This document shows positions 1-12,198 of a DNA stretch of 64,000 bases, one piece after another (within the stretch, counting starts at the first letter, position 1; each line of letters opens with the position of its first letter). Source of the DNA: Toxotes chatareus (lineage: Eukaryota; Chordata; Actinopteri; Toxotidae); contig CM028894.1 in assembly GCA_016801885.1 (NCBI GenBank), forward strand, positions 10,051,241-10,115,240. The letters are read 5' to 3'. Both the position numbers and the translations under genes were made by a program. The notes below the pieces were generated by a model that was not told the origin of the DNA, did not search any database, and saw nothing but the letters and a program-made list of their open reading frames with translations.

Positions 1-589
1 TATTCTTTCTCTGCACTGGGGGGATTGTCAGTGGTGGCCGCAACTATTCATTAAAGCTATGAAATATGACCCGGCCCATGGCGTGTGCGTTTGTGTGCGT
101 GTGTTTTGCCCAGAGGCCAAGCCAGCAGATCTACAGTGGAGCTTTTGTAGTAACTAGAGCTCATATTAATTTTTAAGACTTGCTGGACACGTTTACTTTC
201 AGCTCTTTGTAGTGCTTGTCTGTGCTGCCTATTTTCTTACTTATCTTTAGACACACATGAAAAGAAAAAGCTCAATAAAATGAATTTACTGTCCAGATAT
301 TGCTTTTTAATGGTCAGAATGGAATGGCTTACATTTCTGAACACGTCTTTTTAGAAGGCATTAAATAAACCACAAGCAGATATATAAACCTCCAGGCTGC
401 AATCACACCCATGTTACAGTTGACAGTAGCTTTGCTTTTGCTTTCACCCATCATATTTGTCCGCCTAGTTATGCTTTGGTCACAGCAGTGCATTGTTGCA
501 TTAAATAATCATTATCTCAAATAGCCCAATTACAAATGTACCTGATGATGCAGACACACTGTAATAAAAGCTGGAAGTTACCAACTGTT
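1..589. other. Unannotated noncoding sequence
   Basis: I see no gene or recognisable repeat here. A short GT-rich patch lies near 80-110. The rest is AT-biased unique-looking sequence without a usable reading frame. Confidence 0.6.
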
Positions 590-930
590 TAATTGTTTGG
601 CCTTTGAATTGGTATCACTGAAACTGCAATAACTCTCACTTGGGGGCAGCAGAAACAAGTTGTGTACATACATACATGTGTACTGACATATTTTCACCTT
701 TTATTTCACATGGTGAACTTGTAAGCAAACGGTGTAAACAGCGAGCAGTTAAGGAGCTACATTAGGTGACGATAAATCCAATATTTGCTGTCCTTTTAGC
801 TGTAAAGTCCAACACCTATTTAGAGCAAGCATGTAACTAAGGCCAAGCTGATTTTCTCTTTCTTTCAAGTGGTGGTGACCTTTTTTCCAAATGGCAGAAA
901 CATTTGCTTTCTACTTTCTGTGTGATTAAA
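590..930. repeat. Diverged dispersed repeat, copy 1 (unclassified)
   Basis: Two blocks here recur near 5617-5653. One is a GGGGCAGCA...AACAAG block at 642-659. The other is a 17-base block at 684-700 (TGACATATTTTCACCTT) that differs from its counterpart at 5637-5653 by one base. The blocks lie in the same order but with different spacing (about 25 versus 4 bases), as expected for old copies of one family. The outer borders are my estimate. I cannot name the family or see coding capacity. Confidence 0.4.
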
Positions 931-3744
931 AGTAGTTAATTGTTCACTTCCAGCACAAAGTGCTGAGCTCCTGATATGTTTTACATTACAACAATCCAGT
1001 GTGTAGGTCACAGGGTGAATGTTTCATTAAGTGGAAAGAGAACACTGAGAGAAATCTATACTTCATTTCCTGTTCCTTCTGTGCATGCCCCTTACCTGCT
1101 CCCACTTCATATTAAAACTAGGTCAAGGAACCTCAGGCCCAGAGCAGCATGGGCCCCAACCCCCTAAACCATCTTGCCCCCAGTCCTCATTACCTATCAC
1201 CTCACCAGATACTTCAATGGCAAAGCCCACACCTACTTCTTTTTCTGTTCCCTCTTAGCGTCATCCTCCCCTAACTTCCATCATCTTGGCCCCATAGCCC
1301 TCACCTTCAGCTCCCCCCTTTCCCCAGCCTCGACCTGCAGTCTCCTATATAAGATGATCTTTACAGTGATTAATGCAAGAGGGAGGTGGAGGCCCTGCGG
1401 CTGGCCCATATGAGACCCATCTCAAATCTCCAGCCTGCTGTGGGGCTCAAGCCTGTGTGAAGCACTGCTATTTTAGTCTGTTTATTGCTGGTTTTGCATT
1501 TGCATTTCTATAATCTACAGCCGAGAGCATGTCACAATACTGTTGGCGAGCAGAGTTCAGTGAAATATGGTGAACCACCTCGGAAGGCGTCACGTCTTTG
1601 GTGTGTTTTCAGTGCTGGTAAAAGCATTATGGGATATGTGGATAAATTGCCTGGTGTAAATTGTCTCACAGTATATCATGTTTAGAAAGTCTGCTACTTT
1701 ATTCAGTGCTCCATTTACCTAATTTTGCTCATAAAGGAGTGTTTTTTACTGCCATTTGTTAATGGAATCCACTGGCCCATACATTATAAAAGCATTTCAG
1801 CAGTTTCTGAAGAAAGATTTTCTCTGTGTTTTTGAAAGGTTCAGAGTTGTATTTTGTCTATAGGATTCTGCAGATCTGAGCAACTGCTTGTCGCTGCAGT
1901 CTTTCAGTCATAATACCTTTCATGGGGCTTTGTAAATGACAGGCCTTGGCGGCCATTTTTCATGTGGTTGCTAGGGTAACAGGTTGAATCAAAGACGTGC
2001 TCACAACTGCGTGCGCATGCACGCGCGTGTGTGTGTTTGCTGTCCACTGTTTGTCTGCACGACTGTAACTGCATGATTATTTGAGGGTTTCCCAATGGCT
2101 CAAAACCTCTTGAAAGGGTATGAGCTGTATAATTTGTTCAAACAGTAAACCAATTGAATAAGAAGGTCGATGACTGAGTGTGTTTGGATTATGAGGATAA
2201 TGATCATGCTGACGGATAAGGGCTTACTAAAAGCAGCTAAGAACAGCCTGTCTGCACAGAGACCTGCCTCACATTTTACCTGCAGGACAGCCATGCACTT
2301 TTTAATGCTCTGATTCCTTGAAGCTTGCTATTCTGTTTCGTGAAATCCTGACAGTAAAGACAAAAGCTATCATTTGCCAGCACTGTGAGACGTGTCACCC
2401 TTTTTATTGCAGCCCATGACACCTTTCCGAAAGCGCCTGTGGGCCATGGTAGGATTTAATTGGCGAGCTAGTGATTTTCTGTTGTTGGACCATTGATTTT
2501 TATTTGCATAGTTATTTGTTGATGGATACAAAGCCAGTGGCAGCCTATTGATCATGTTTACAGAGATGGTACTGAGAAGAGATGGGTAGAGGGAAGAGTG
2601 AGGGATTATTCTTTGGATTAGAAAATTTTAAACTAATATTATAGTAATCTTTGCATGTCATTTTGTTGTATGCAACATCCATATCCTAAAAACATACAGT
2701 CACATTTAATTTGGGTTATTTTTGTAGCATTTGGAAGGAAATTTTTCAGTATTGTTCAACCTGAGTTCTCTTCTCAGAATTGTGGCCATTGTGACTGTTG
2801 GTTTTAACCACCACCCTGTAGAGATACTAGAAATGCAACTTTGGAAAACCAGCACACACCGGAGGAAGCAGCATAAGCCTAGATGTTTCCAAATAAATTT
2901 GGAATAAATCAATTTTAATAAATACATTTCTAAAAATGCTTGACTCTGAGACTCACAGTAAACACAAAGCAAATGAGCATAAATTCCAAAATGTCAGACT
3001 ATTGATGGCAAAGTGCTTTCAAAATTCAACCAGTTCAACAAAATGCCAACCAAGGAAATTGGGAATTTTTTTGGCTCTGCTGCTCTTAAAATGATCTCAG
3101 AAAAAGACCTACCGTAACTGTGCCAGAGCAGCAGGTGCAGGTTGAAACCTTCATGGTTTCCAAGATCATTTCCAGTCCCCCAAAGTAGTATACTGGCATG
3201 CCTCACTGCCACACAGCGTTAGAATCAACAATTATCCAGACCATCCTGATGTGAAGTTTTTTTTAAACTGGAAGGTCAGACTTTACATGAGGCTGGTTTA
3301 GCAGCAGAAGGTCATGTCTTGTTCGTGTTTTAGAGGGTGTTTGTGTTTACTTCTCAGTTTGTGTTGCCTTGCTTCAGATCAATCCGTAGCCAGATTAGCT
3401 TTGTTTAACAAGGTTTCTGAGGCCGACTTTGACACATCTCGCCTTCTCTGCTGAGAATTTATCACATTGAGAAGAGCCAGCGCAATCCCACTCAATCCCC
3501 CTTCCATGCTAGCATCAATGACAAAGGCTCTAAATGGATTAGTGTAGGTGATTATTGCCATTGTCACCAGTCAGTAGCTTTTGGGTGCATGTTGTGTGGT
3601 GTAGTGCAAGAGTGTAACCCCTGTGTGAATGTGTGTGAGTGAGTGTGTTTAGATTTCCATGTTAACACCTAATAAAAAACACATCCTTGTAAGAGATTTG
3701 AAGGCATCGTCCCCACCTGACAGAATGAGATGGTGTGAAAAACT
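931..3744. other. Unannotated noncoding sequence
   Basis: No exon or known repeat is recognised. Features of note are a C-rich stretch at about 1140-1340, a POU octamer match ATTTGCAT at 1498-1505, and an imperfect X-box-like site at 1967-1980 (GTTGCT AG GGTAAC, one mismatch). A second octamer match lies near 2506. Open frames are short and look random. Confidence 0.6.
2009..2035. repeat. Alternating purine-pyrimidine tract
   Basis: These 27 bases alternate strictly between G/A and C/T (GCGTGCGCATGCACGC followed by GCGTGTGTGTG). Such tracts can adopt left-handed Z-DNA under supercoiling. It may simply be a degenerate GT microsatellite with CpG interruptions. Confidence 0.6.
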
Positions 3745-4280
3745 GTGAGACAGAGGCACACGGAAAGAAGGGACAGCAATGCAGTGACATGGGTAAAGAG
3801 GAGAGACAGGGAGGGGTGTGAGGTGAGAGCGATTCACACTACAAACGGCATTAGAGACCCTCCCCGCAGAGAGCGAAGGAAATTGCCCAGAATGAAGATG
3901 GACCGCGAGGGTAAGGTGGTGATGGTAGCGTTAAGAGAAGGGGTGGGGGCTACACTCTGCAGAATGCAGACAGTCTTGGCCACAGATTAGTCAGCCAGGA
4001 GGACAGGTGTTGGACAGGACACGAGAGGCAGCACGGGGAGATGGGTAAAAGATACAGGCAGGGAGAGAGACTGGGCGAAGGAGAGACAGATGGATCGAGG
4101 TGTGAGGGAGGCAGCAGGGTATCGACAGGGGAGGAATTGTGTTTCAGGAGCTCACTGCCAGAAATATGTTTCCATCATCCAGATAGAGAGAGAGGAAAAA
4201 GAGGGGAAGAGAGGAGAGCAGCGGGCAAACAAGGAGCTATGTATTGCAGGAATGTCAGGGAGGGTTAGTGAAGGGTTAGA
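3745..4280. repeat. Purine-rich low-complexity tract
   Basis: The plus strand is dominated by GA, GGGA and GAGA words across this interval. The arginine- and glutamate-rich open frames it yields are products of composition. It resembles a decayed GA-type microsatellite expansion. Confidence 0.6.
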
Positions 4281-4516
4281 GAGTCAACTATAAATAGTAA
4301 GACCCCTAAGGTGATGATTTTCCGTGGGTTTTAGTTCAGAGTATTATGTGCAAAAGAGTGAGGTGGTGTGAGTTCCCATGTATGTCTGTGAGGTCAGTTG
4401 AAGTGCCTCTGAATATGATGGTCAAATAAAAGCAAGGCAGGCACTGCACCGTGTCTGTGGTATTATTTGTGTAGTTATCTACAGTAAATCATGTACTGCT
4501 GATTGTGTTTCCCCAG

Positions 4517-4592
4517 ACTGTGTCCTTGGATGTTGTTGATGGTATTGAAAATCTCATTCAGGCTCCGATTTCAAAGGAGCCACATCTCAAAG
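4517..4592 (+). other. Possible micro-exon (speculative)
   Basis: A plausible 3' splice site, GTGTTTCCCCAG, ends at 4516. A GT donor begins at 4593 (CAAAG then GTTAGG). The 76 bases between are open in two of three plus-strand frames. The first reads TVSLDVVDGIENLIQAP and continues, with residue composition like a real protein. I do not recognise it. The polypyrimidine tract is short and 76 bases free of stops is not rare, so this is a weak call. Confidence 0.15.
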
Positions 4593-4625
4593 GTTAGGGG
4601 ATGCAGTATAAGCCGTATCTCTCTG

Positions 4626-4626
<1 letters not shown>

Positions 4627-4673
<47 letters not shown>
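4627..4673. repeat. (CA)n microsatellite
   Basis: About 23 uninterrupted CA units. This repeat alone accounts for the His-Thr open frames read across it. Confidence 0.98.
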
Positions 4674-4675
<2 letters not shown>

Positions 4676-5604
4676 AGAAATTCTATCTCTCCCTTCTTTT
4701 TTATGTTTCCACATGTTGTTTACTTAGCTGTTATTGCTTCCTCATGCAACTCTCAGAGGACGGACTGCAGCAAGCATTGGGGGGCAGTCCTCTGCTGAGG
4801 ACTCCTTTTAGGAGCAGTTTTCTAGGCAGTGTTACCTATCTGTTTAATTAGCAAACATCATGCCAAGTTGAGAAGTTTACATGGCTCTACAAGTGAAAGC
4901 CAAATCTACTGGGGGTACCAGGCGCCACAGCGGGCAAGATCAAAAACAACAAAAACACAGCCTTGGCCTGCTCATGTCTTTAAACACAGAAATCTCCAGA
5001 GTGGGTGAGCTGTGAGTACACAGTATTACAATACATTCTTCCCACCCATGCTGATAGTTAGCCAAGTAGTCATATTATGCTTCAAGAAAGCAGGACTATG
5101 ACAAATCCGATTAAAAAAAAACATTTCCACTCATAGTTCCCACACTACAGGCAAGACTATTAATAGCTTAGTCTACCACGTATACCACAATGCTGTTTCA
5201 GTTCAACAACAGTTGTGAGAATGGCTCATGTGTATTGTAATTCACAGCGATTTGAATTTAAGTCACATTGAAATGGCAGTAACAGAGCATCTTGAGCTTC
5301 TGTAATGCAACTTGATTTTCAAGTGGGGTGTAATTTCACAAGGGGTTTGATTTGATTGCTAAAAAGTGAACGATGACTTAGGAAATGCAGAGAGAACTAT
5401 TTTGAGCTCTATCTCCACCCACACCTCCTTCACCAGCATTGTTAAATCAGGAACAGGATCAGAGGGAGAAAAACCTTGATTAGACCTCATCCATGCCTTT
5501 TTCTTTTTTAGAAATGCAAAAGTTTTTGCTAAATGATATGCAGACTCACACCTCTGAACCATGCCAGCACACTGGTATGATCAGCGAACAACAGTAAGAG
5601 AAAA
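4674..5604. other. Unannotated noncoding sequence
   Basis: No gene or repeat is recognised apart from a small 7-bp hairpin at 4786-4803 (AGTCCTC, TGCT loop, GAGGACT). AT-biased sequence follows. Confidence 0.6.
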
Positions 5605-5935
5605 TGGAGTGATTTAGGGGCAGCACAACAAGGTATTGACATATTGTCACCTTGTAAAGTTAATATGACAATCGTCCAGGAGCAAAACTGGTATTAATTC
5701 GTAGTCATGTTTCTGTCTATGTGGTGAATGTCTCCACTAATTCTCCGCCAATGCTATGACCAGTGTGATCACCAGCTAGTTACCAAATTAATCTATTCGT
5801 CATTGAGTGCTGGGCATAGTGTATGATGGGGAACTGCAGAGTTTGCTACAAGCGACTTCTTTCCCATCACACATTGCAATTTCCTCCAATGTTAATAGAA
5901 AAAACTTAAATGTTGATTAGTGTAACTTTAAGGAC
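5605..5935. repeat. Diverged dispersed repeat, copy 2 (unclassified)
   Basis: It shares the GGGGCAGCA...AACAAG block (5617-5632) and the TGACATATTGTCACCTT block (5637-5653) with the 590-930 interval. Sequence beyond the shared blocks has diverged, so the ends are approximate. No coding capacity is visible. Confidence 0.4.
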
Positions 5936-8430
5936 CACCCCGTACCCAAAAAAATACTGGTTTCTTGGGTAGCTAATTTTCAACATCCTGTGAAATATAT
6001 GTCGTTGCAGGCCAAGGTCACAGTATTTCTTTCTTTTTCTTTTTTTTTTTTTTTTTGATAAAGTCCAGTTGGCTGGGGAAAGTTTGTCAACAGCAAACAG
6101 AAAAACTAACATGACACTAGCGGTGTGCAGCACTGAAATGTTATGGGTACATCTGAAAAATCAGTAGCTCAGAAAGGTCACTGTCAAGGTCAGTTATTCA
6201 ACGTTTTGTGTTTTGCCTCCAGAGGTCAGGCAGAATGATCCCATAAATCGGCTGAGTGCTTTATTGGCTGTTATAGGACGGGAGCTCTTTCAACACCACT
6301 CATGTACTCTGAACTGTACAAAATATTTGGAACATTTCCTATTTTAATGAAGCACAGGGATGAAGTGAATGTCAGTAAAAGCCTTTATCTGCTGCTTCAC
6401 TGTGCCATCACCCAGGGGGTTTAAATTGCTTCCTATTCTTTAGAAATCATGATTTGTTTTAATTTCGGTCTGTTGATCGTTTTAAAAGAGTAGGTATCAT
6501 ATTTTCTAAAACTCATCATGGGCCTAAAATGTTGAATATGCTCTCATAACAGCAGATAAATTATTAAAAATATGCCTGGTTAAGCCCTGAGACCGTCCTT
6601 CTCAAAGGCAGTACGGCTTGTGAGGTTTGAGAAACCATGTGCAATTTAGCATGAAGACAATTTCATACTTCCAGCTACATTTCTCTCTGCCAGCCTGGAG
6701 AGGTTGGCTGAAAAGCTCCTGGCACATTCTGTTTCTAATGTGTTCACAGGCACAAATGGTTAGTGGGAAAACAATCCTGGCAAAGTTATCTTTTAGAATG
6801 TTTGTCAGCCTCCTTTTTTGTTTTTCCACCACATCTTTGCATCATTGTACATGTTTCTCTGTCTTTCTCTTTCGTCGTTGGAGCCTGATAGCTTGTCTGA
6901 GTTCAAAGCCCTCAGCAGGCGCTCCTTTACTCTGAAGTTACTGACAGTAGCGCTCACAGATTCCCTCTCCTTTTGGCCTGTAGTCGAAACATTTGCTACT
7001 GGTCCAGAATTATTTGGCAAAAAAAAAAGTCAAATAATAATATAACTGTTTATTGGCTATGTTTGTGGTAACTGCCTTAAACTTGATGCAGTGTGTGCTG
7101 CATTTGTTTTCTCTCTCCACTCCCTCTCATGCCCCCAACAACAACAACATAACCAACCGTTCTAATTAAAGTAGGTCATCAGAAGTGTGCAAAATACCCT
7201 CTGACAATCACAGGGTCCCATGCCGTGCCTGGTACTTCGAATCAGCCCCACACTCTCAGTGTTTAACACATCACAATTGTCAGTCCTATAACAGATAAAT
7301 AGGCCAAATGAAACGCACTGTAACATGCAGACTATGGAGGCGGAAGCACTCTCCACTGCTTAACTGGATCCAGAGAGAACACCACACAGATTTCTTTTCT
7401 TTGCTCAAGTGGATACAAATGTTGGCAGATGCCCTGGACAGCCCCAGATTCAGATGTTTTTAGTGTAATGATCACTTGGGATTTTGCCCACTGAAGATCA
7501 CGCTCAGGCCTATCCATAATGGAGCATACTGTTCATACATCTGCCACAGCATGCATACCTTCATTAAGACATGAAATCTGTGCAAGGACACCTGACTGTT
7601 GCCGAGAAGTCTGAAATGAAATGAAATACAAAGCAAATTAAGTTTCAGTTTTATTTTAGTTTGGTTACTTTGCTCAGCCTGTTCTTTCTCAAACTATATC
7701 TTCCAGTGTACTGATTTTCAAAGCAGTTCTTTTCAGTGTCCTTAATCCTTAGAATCAGTTCATTAAAAAGATTTGTTCAAAAGATTCCTTCATCAGATCG
7801 TTCAGTGTTTGACCAGAGCTCAGACTGTGTAGTCCCACTCGCAGAGCTGAAACACTTCCTAGCTGATTTGAGATCAGATTGGAATCACATTTCAAACAAC
7901 CTCCAATTGTGGTTTGTTTTCCAATTTGCAAAAACCTCATTTCATGTGGTTTTTGCTGTCCAGACTTTCTAAAACCAATCGAGATACACCAAGAAACAGA
8001 TTTAGGCTAGCAGTCTGCACAAGGCCTCGGGCAATGCTGCCGCCACAATGTATTTAGAAACGTTTTGTAATTTATGGAGGAAAATTGATTCTGTATGATT
8101 CTGTTGTATACAGTATCATTGTATATACGTATGTATAAATTGAAACCTATGATATCCCATCACAGCTTAGTGCCTTAATGTCAGAAGTCTTCTTTTTATG
8201 TCTTGCCTTCAAGTATTTCATATATATTACATAAAATGTTTATGTGATTATTAAAATGCTTTTTCATTGTAGCCACAGCAGCTCACAAAGATGTAATTTG
8301 AGAATCTAAAATGAAGCCTGACAACCAGTCAAAGTGTTGGGCTGTCTGGCCAGAGGGCCCTCACACCCTGCTGAGCTCAGTGCATGGACAATTGAACATA
8401 GTGCTCACTTGTCCTCACACATTGTACTCA
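5936..8430. other. Unannotated noncoding sequence
   Basis: There is no convincing exon. It includes a 17-T run at 6040-6056 and a short CAA tract near 7137-7149. About 6400-6830 is repeat-free, moderately AT-rich sequence with homeodomain-like cores and could be a conserved element, but nothing in the window tests that. Confidence 0.55.
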
Positions 8431-8444
8431 CACATGCACACACG

Positions 8445-8484
<40 letters not shown>
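8431..8484. repeat. (CA)n microsatellite, imperfect
   Basis: The core from about 8449 to 8480 is pure CA. It is preceded by CACATGCACACACGCACG-type interruptions and followed by AAACACGC. Confidence 0.97.
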
Positions 8485-8740
8485 CGCAGAAGCAAGAGAA
8501 ATAGAAAATACTCACAGACTAGGAAGGAGGAAGTAAGATCGCTGTGCAAACCCACAGACAAGGTTGTAGGTAATGTTCATATTATGTGGATATATGTAAA
8601 GTTTCATTCTTTAGTTTAAAGTGCTCTTAAACAGATGAGGAATGTACTTTATAATTGTTGTGGATCAAAACTAATTCATTCATTTATTCATTAAAAGTTT
8701 TGATTATCTCACTGGAAACCCATCTTGTACCAGTGACAGG

Positions 8741-8772
8741 AACACACACATGCACACCCACAAACACACACA
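8741..8772. repeat. (CA)n microsatellite, interrupted
   Basis: A short CA-rich array broken by TG, CC and AA, less than 300 bases from the CA array at 8431-8484. Both sit just left of the Tc1-like element. Confidence 0.85.
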
Positions 8773-8911
8773 TCTGGCTGCTTCGTGTAAGCTGCAGTTT
8801 CTCATTCCTCCTACTCAAGGAGGTGAGTCAACCTTAGGTTTCTGTCATTGTTCAGCAGTCCAGAAATACCTCATTGCTGATGGGATTTTATTCTCCATAT
8901 TAGTGTCTTTA

Positions 8912-9404
8912 CACTGCTGGTGAAAAGTTATAGAACACCTGCAGTTTTTCAGTTTTTAAATATATTTAGTCATTGAATAACCTTAAATACATACAAAGGT
9001 TAGTAGTAAACTTCCCCATGTAAATAATATATAATGACCCAAAACATGAGAAGAAAAGAACTGGGTGGTGGTTTCACATGATGGTAGACCATCACAGTCT
9101 CCAGAGTTAAGCCCCACGGATCTGGTCTGGGATGAATTGGACAGAGGGTGAAAGCAAAGTAACCTGCAAGTGCAACAAATCTGTGGGAACTTCTGCAGCA
9201 CTGTTGGAGCAAACTTTTCAAACTCAAACAAGTGTGTTTGGCTGCTGGATGAGTCAAATGTTCAGGACTGTCCTTTAAAAAGCAACAATAACAAAAAATA
9301 AATGTTCTATGCTGTATTTTCAGAGCACGCTGAGAGATTATATTATGTAAATTTCAGTAACGTCTGGAAAAATGGAGGTGTTCTAAATATTTTGACCAGT
9401 ACTG
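8912..9404 (+). mobile_element. Tc1/mariner-like transposon, internally deleted
   Basis: The ends form imperfect inverted repeats of about 40 bases. The left end (8912-8951) has CTGGTGAAAAG then AGAACACCT. The right end (9365-9404), reverse-complemented, has CTGGTCAAAATA then AGAACACCT. Each end is flanked by TA (8910-8911 and 9405-9406), the usual Tc1/mariner target-site duplication. The element is about 0.49 kb, against roughly 1.6 kb for complete Tc1-like elements, so most of the transposase gene is missing. The remaining interior matches the C-terminal transposase region. Family membership is recalled, not searched. Confidence 0.85.
9031..9250 (+). pseudogene. Tc1-like transposase remnant (C-terminal)
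   Basis: Conceptual translation gives fragments of the Tc1-family DDE transposase C-terminus. NDPKH appears near 9038, followed by a WW..HMM motif. In another frame QSPELSPTDLVWDELD appears (the family form is QSPDLNPxELVWDELD), with the LWELLQHCW motif at about 9180-9210. Together these need at least two frameshifts, and in-frame stops are present (for example within the VKAK*PASAT segment). The N-terminal DNA-binding domain and the first catalytic aspartate are absent, so it cannot encode an active enzyme. The open frames on the opposite strand are shadows of it. Confidence 0.85.
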
Positions 9405-9599
9405 TACATTACATTTGTGTAAACAGAACATTAAAATTGGAATATTTGTTTAGTCAATTTTATGTAGAGCACAACAAGTATGCTTGAATGTGTAATTTGC
9501 TTAACAAACAGAGTTTGACTTGACACGACTTGACAAGTGTGTCTGTTGCATGAAAAGTTGGGGACTGTCCTGCCTTCATCCCACAGCTCCCCCCACCAG

Positions 9600-9830
9600 C
9601 AGAATTTCCGAGCTGTCGGAAAACAACGCAAGGAAGGTCACGCTTTATAATGTTACCTGTCAGCCAGCCAACACAGCATTGCCCCGGAAGAAATTTAATT
9701 AGCTTGAAACGGCAGCAGGGAGAGAGGCGACATTAAAGGAATTGAACGATAACCAGCTTTTAATCCCGTCCTGGCGAGAGAATAGAAGAAAAGAGGAAAA
9801 ATCGTTCTCTATCGAACAGTCGTGACTTTG
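9600..9830. promoter_or_regulatory. Candidate cis-regulatory block (CpG-retaining)
   Basis: I count 13 CpG dinucleotides between 9609 and 9821 in a window where most stretches have few. The block includes a homeodomain-type TTTAATTAGC core at about 9694-9703. No open frame of note and no repeat are present. This composition suits a conserved noncoding element, but conservation cannot be seen from one sequence. Confidence 0.3.
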
Positions 9831-12198
9831 ATGGAGTTGGAATTCTTTTAAGGTGATATGCGGTGTAATTAGTAATGTGCATGTGTTTACAAGATAAATA
9901 AACCACCCTCACTTGCCTTGATGTGTAATGAAACCTTCCTTAGAAATCACAGGCTGGCAAACACTAGGCTCGCTGAGACAGCTATTTACACTATGTCCTA
10001 TAGGAGCCCAGCAGGAAAAGCTCTTAGTATTGGTTCCAGCGTCGTGGGTTTCAGTTGTATCCATTTTTTTAGACTCTTTTATGAACCAATTAGATTCTAA
10101 AAAGAGTCTTGTTAAGTATTCTGCCATATAAGATTTGAATAGAATTTAGGGACAAAGACACTGGAGATCCTTTGTCTCTTTCAGCATTCGAACAAGGTTT
10201 TGCCAATGTATGGCGCTTTATTGCAGCATAGCGATTTTAGAGGGGCAGTACTTCTAGGAAAACACCTGAGTTTGAAGATCCGTTTCCTTTTCATAAAGAC
10301 TTCATTAAATAAAAAAAGCCTTAGTATTTGCACTGTAGACCTGTATAATTATGATTTATATATGAATATTTCAGTTCTTTTTTATTTCTATTAGAACGGT
10401 TTCTCACCGTTGTCCTTGAGAAAAGCAATTATTGTGCTCAAAGTAAAAGCTATTTGGTAAGACATTTAAGTCTTTAACAGCTGTATTTTTATTCAACATG
10501 TAGTTTGTAATATTTACAACCTTCACAACACTTACAACCTTTACAATAATGCAGTTTAGTTAGTAAAATAACTCTAACTTAAAGGAATTAAAAAGCATTT
10601 AACACTCAGAAAACCAAGCAAGCATCCTGGGCATTGGCCAAAATAGTGACGTGACATACGTAATACTGACCGTGCATCATGTTGATAGATGAGCGCCTAA
10701 GGTTTAACGTTTGAGTAGTCACTAGTGTATCTGTAGACTTCATCTTTTTAGCTAGTAGCTAACTTTGTCTGCCATTTTGGGCAGGCCATTGGTTTTGTCA
10801 GAGGTTGTTTGCTGGAAACAGCTGATGACATGGAGCTGTTGAGAGCAGCTAAGACTCGACCATACAGTAAACGTGTGGGTGTAAAACCAAAACAAGCTCA
10901 AAGAGGCTAAATAGCATATTTTACAAACCATGTAGTTTCTGTTTCCTCTTTACCATCGACAACCACAAGCCTTACATCTAAAACAGTGTCTACAACACAT
11001 CACTTCGAATGCACCACAGACTTTTCACCCACTCAGCGGTCAATGCAAAAGCTGCAGTGAACTTAATATAAGTTAAATCACTCTTGAGTTATTAATTATT
11101 AATCCTAAGTCTTTGCTCTCTGTGATTATATCACAGATAATTATTCTATGACTGAAACGCAATCTGTCTTGTTAACAGAGCAGAACTGAGTAACCGTTAT
11201 GTCAGGAGGATGCTTGTCTCCTCGCCTGATATTATTTGCCTCTTATGCCTTTGATGATGCAGTAAACATGTAAGCTGGATGCAGTTTTCTGACGTCAGAT
11301 TGCGCCATTTCTGATGTTCACATTTTCAAACGTTCCCTTATCAGTGATCCCACACTTTTATATTTTTGTAGTAGTGTAGCAGTTCATGGTTTATTAACTG
11401 AACTACAAAAGGAAGCGATGCTGCTAATTTGAATACTACACAAACCACATCACCCACGCAGCCTATCTCCGTCTCTCTTCGTCTCTCTGCCTCTCGCTAT
11501 CAGAAGAAACAGAACATACTTCTATGTTTTTGCTCCTGTTTTTGTGTGTAGCCGTTCAGGGCTCCTCTTCTTCTAAAATATTCCCTCTGAAGCACTTAGC
11601 CTAATTAGAGATCATTTATTCCCTGAACTAATCAGTCCAAGTGTTTTTGTGTCTTCTAAAATAATAACATGAGAGAAGGCTGTTGCGCTAAGTGAGGGTT
11701 CAACAGCCCACGCTGCTTACTTAATTTGACTCGCGTGTTTTGTGTGTGTGCGTGTTTGTGGGGTTGCTGTTTTGCAAACCGTAGCCTAATTTGATTAGTG
11801 GCTAGAATATAATTAATTTGCAAAAAAAAAGCTCATCGTAGGATTCCTCTGATATTTTATCATCATAAATGTTGTGCAAAAAGACATGGATTGTTTCGAG
11901 TGCACGCTTGCTTGTATGCCCAATGTTATTGTTACATTCTGCAAGTTCTTAAGTAGATGCAGTCAGGAGCTGGAGGCTAGCAAACTGATCGCAGTATAGT
12001 TTTAATCCGTGTTAACTGATCAATCTAAACTGCCCAAACTAAGTCTGAACTCAAGATAGATAAAAGCTGTCTAACTCTTAATGGTACATGTGGAAATGAA
12101 CAGTGGAAACAGAATAACAGGTTTTAACAAAGGTGGAATACAACTCAGGATTACATTTGGTCATATTGCAGCTGTTTTTCATGGGAAGGACACCAGAT
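9831..12198. other. Unannotated noncoding sequence
   Basis: No gene is recognised. A small imperfect tandem of TTACAACCTT-type words lies at about 10505-10545 and a CTCT-rich patch at about 11468-11500. The interval 10620-10930 has TAGCTAGTAGCTAAC-type wording that could be an old repeat, but I cannot place it. About 11660-11900 is repeat-free with several TAATTA-like cores. Confidence 0.55.

Noticed and set aside
8983..9257. Minus-strand frames over the Tc1-like element
   Set aside because: Antisense shadows of the transposase remnant, which reads on the plus strand.
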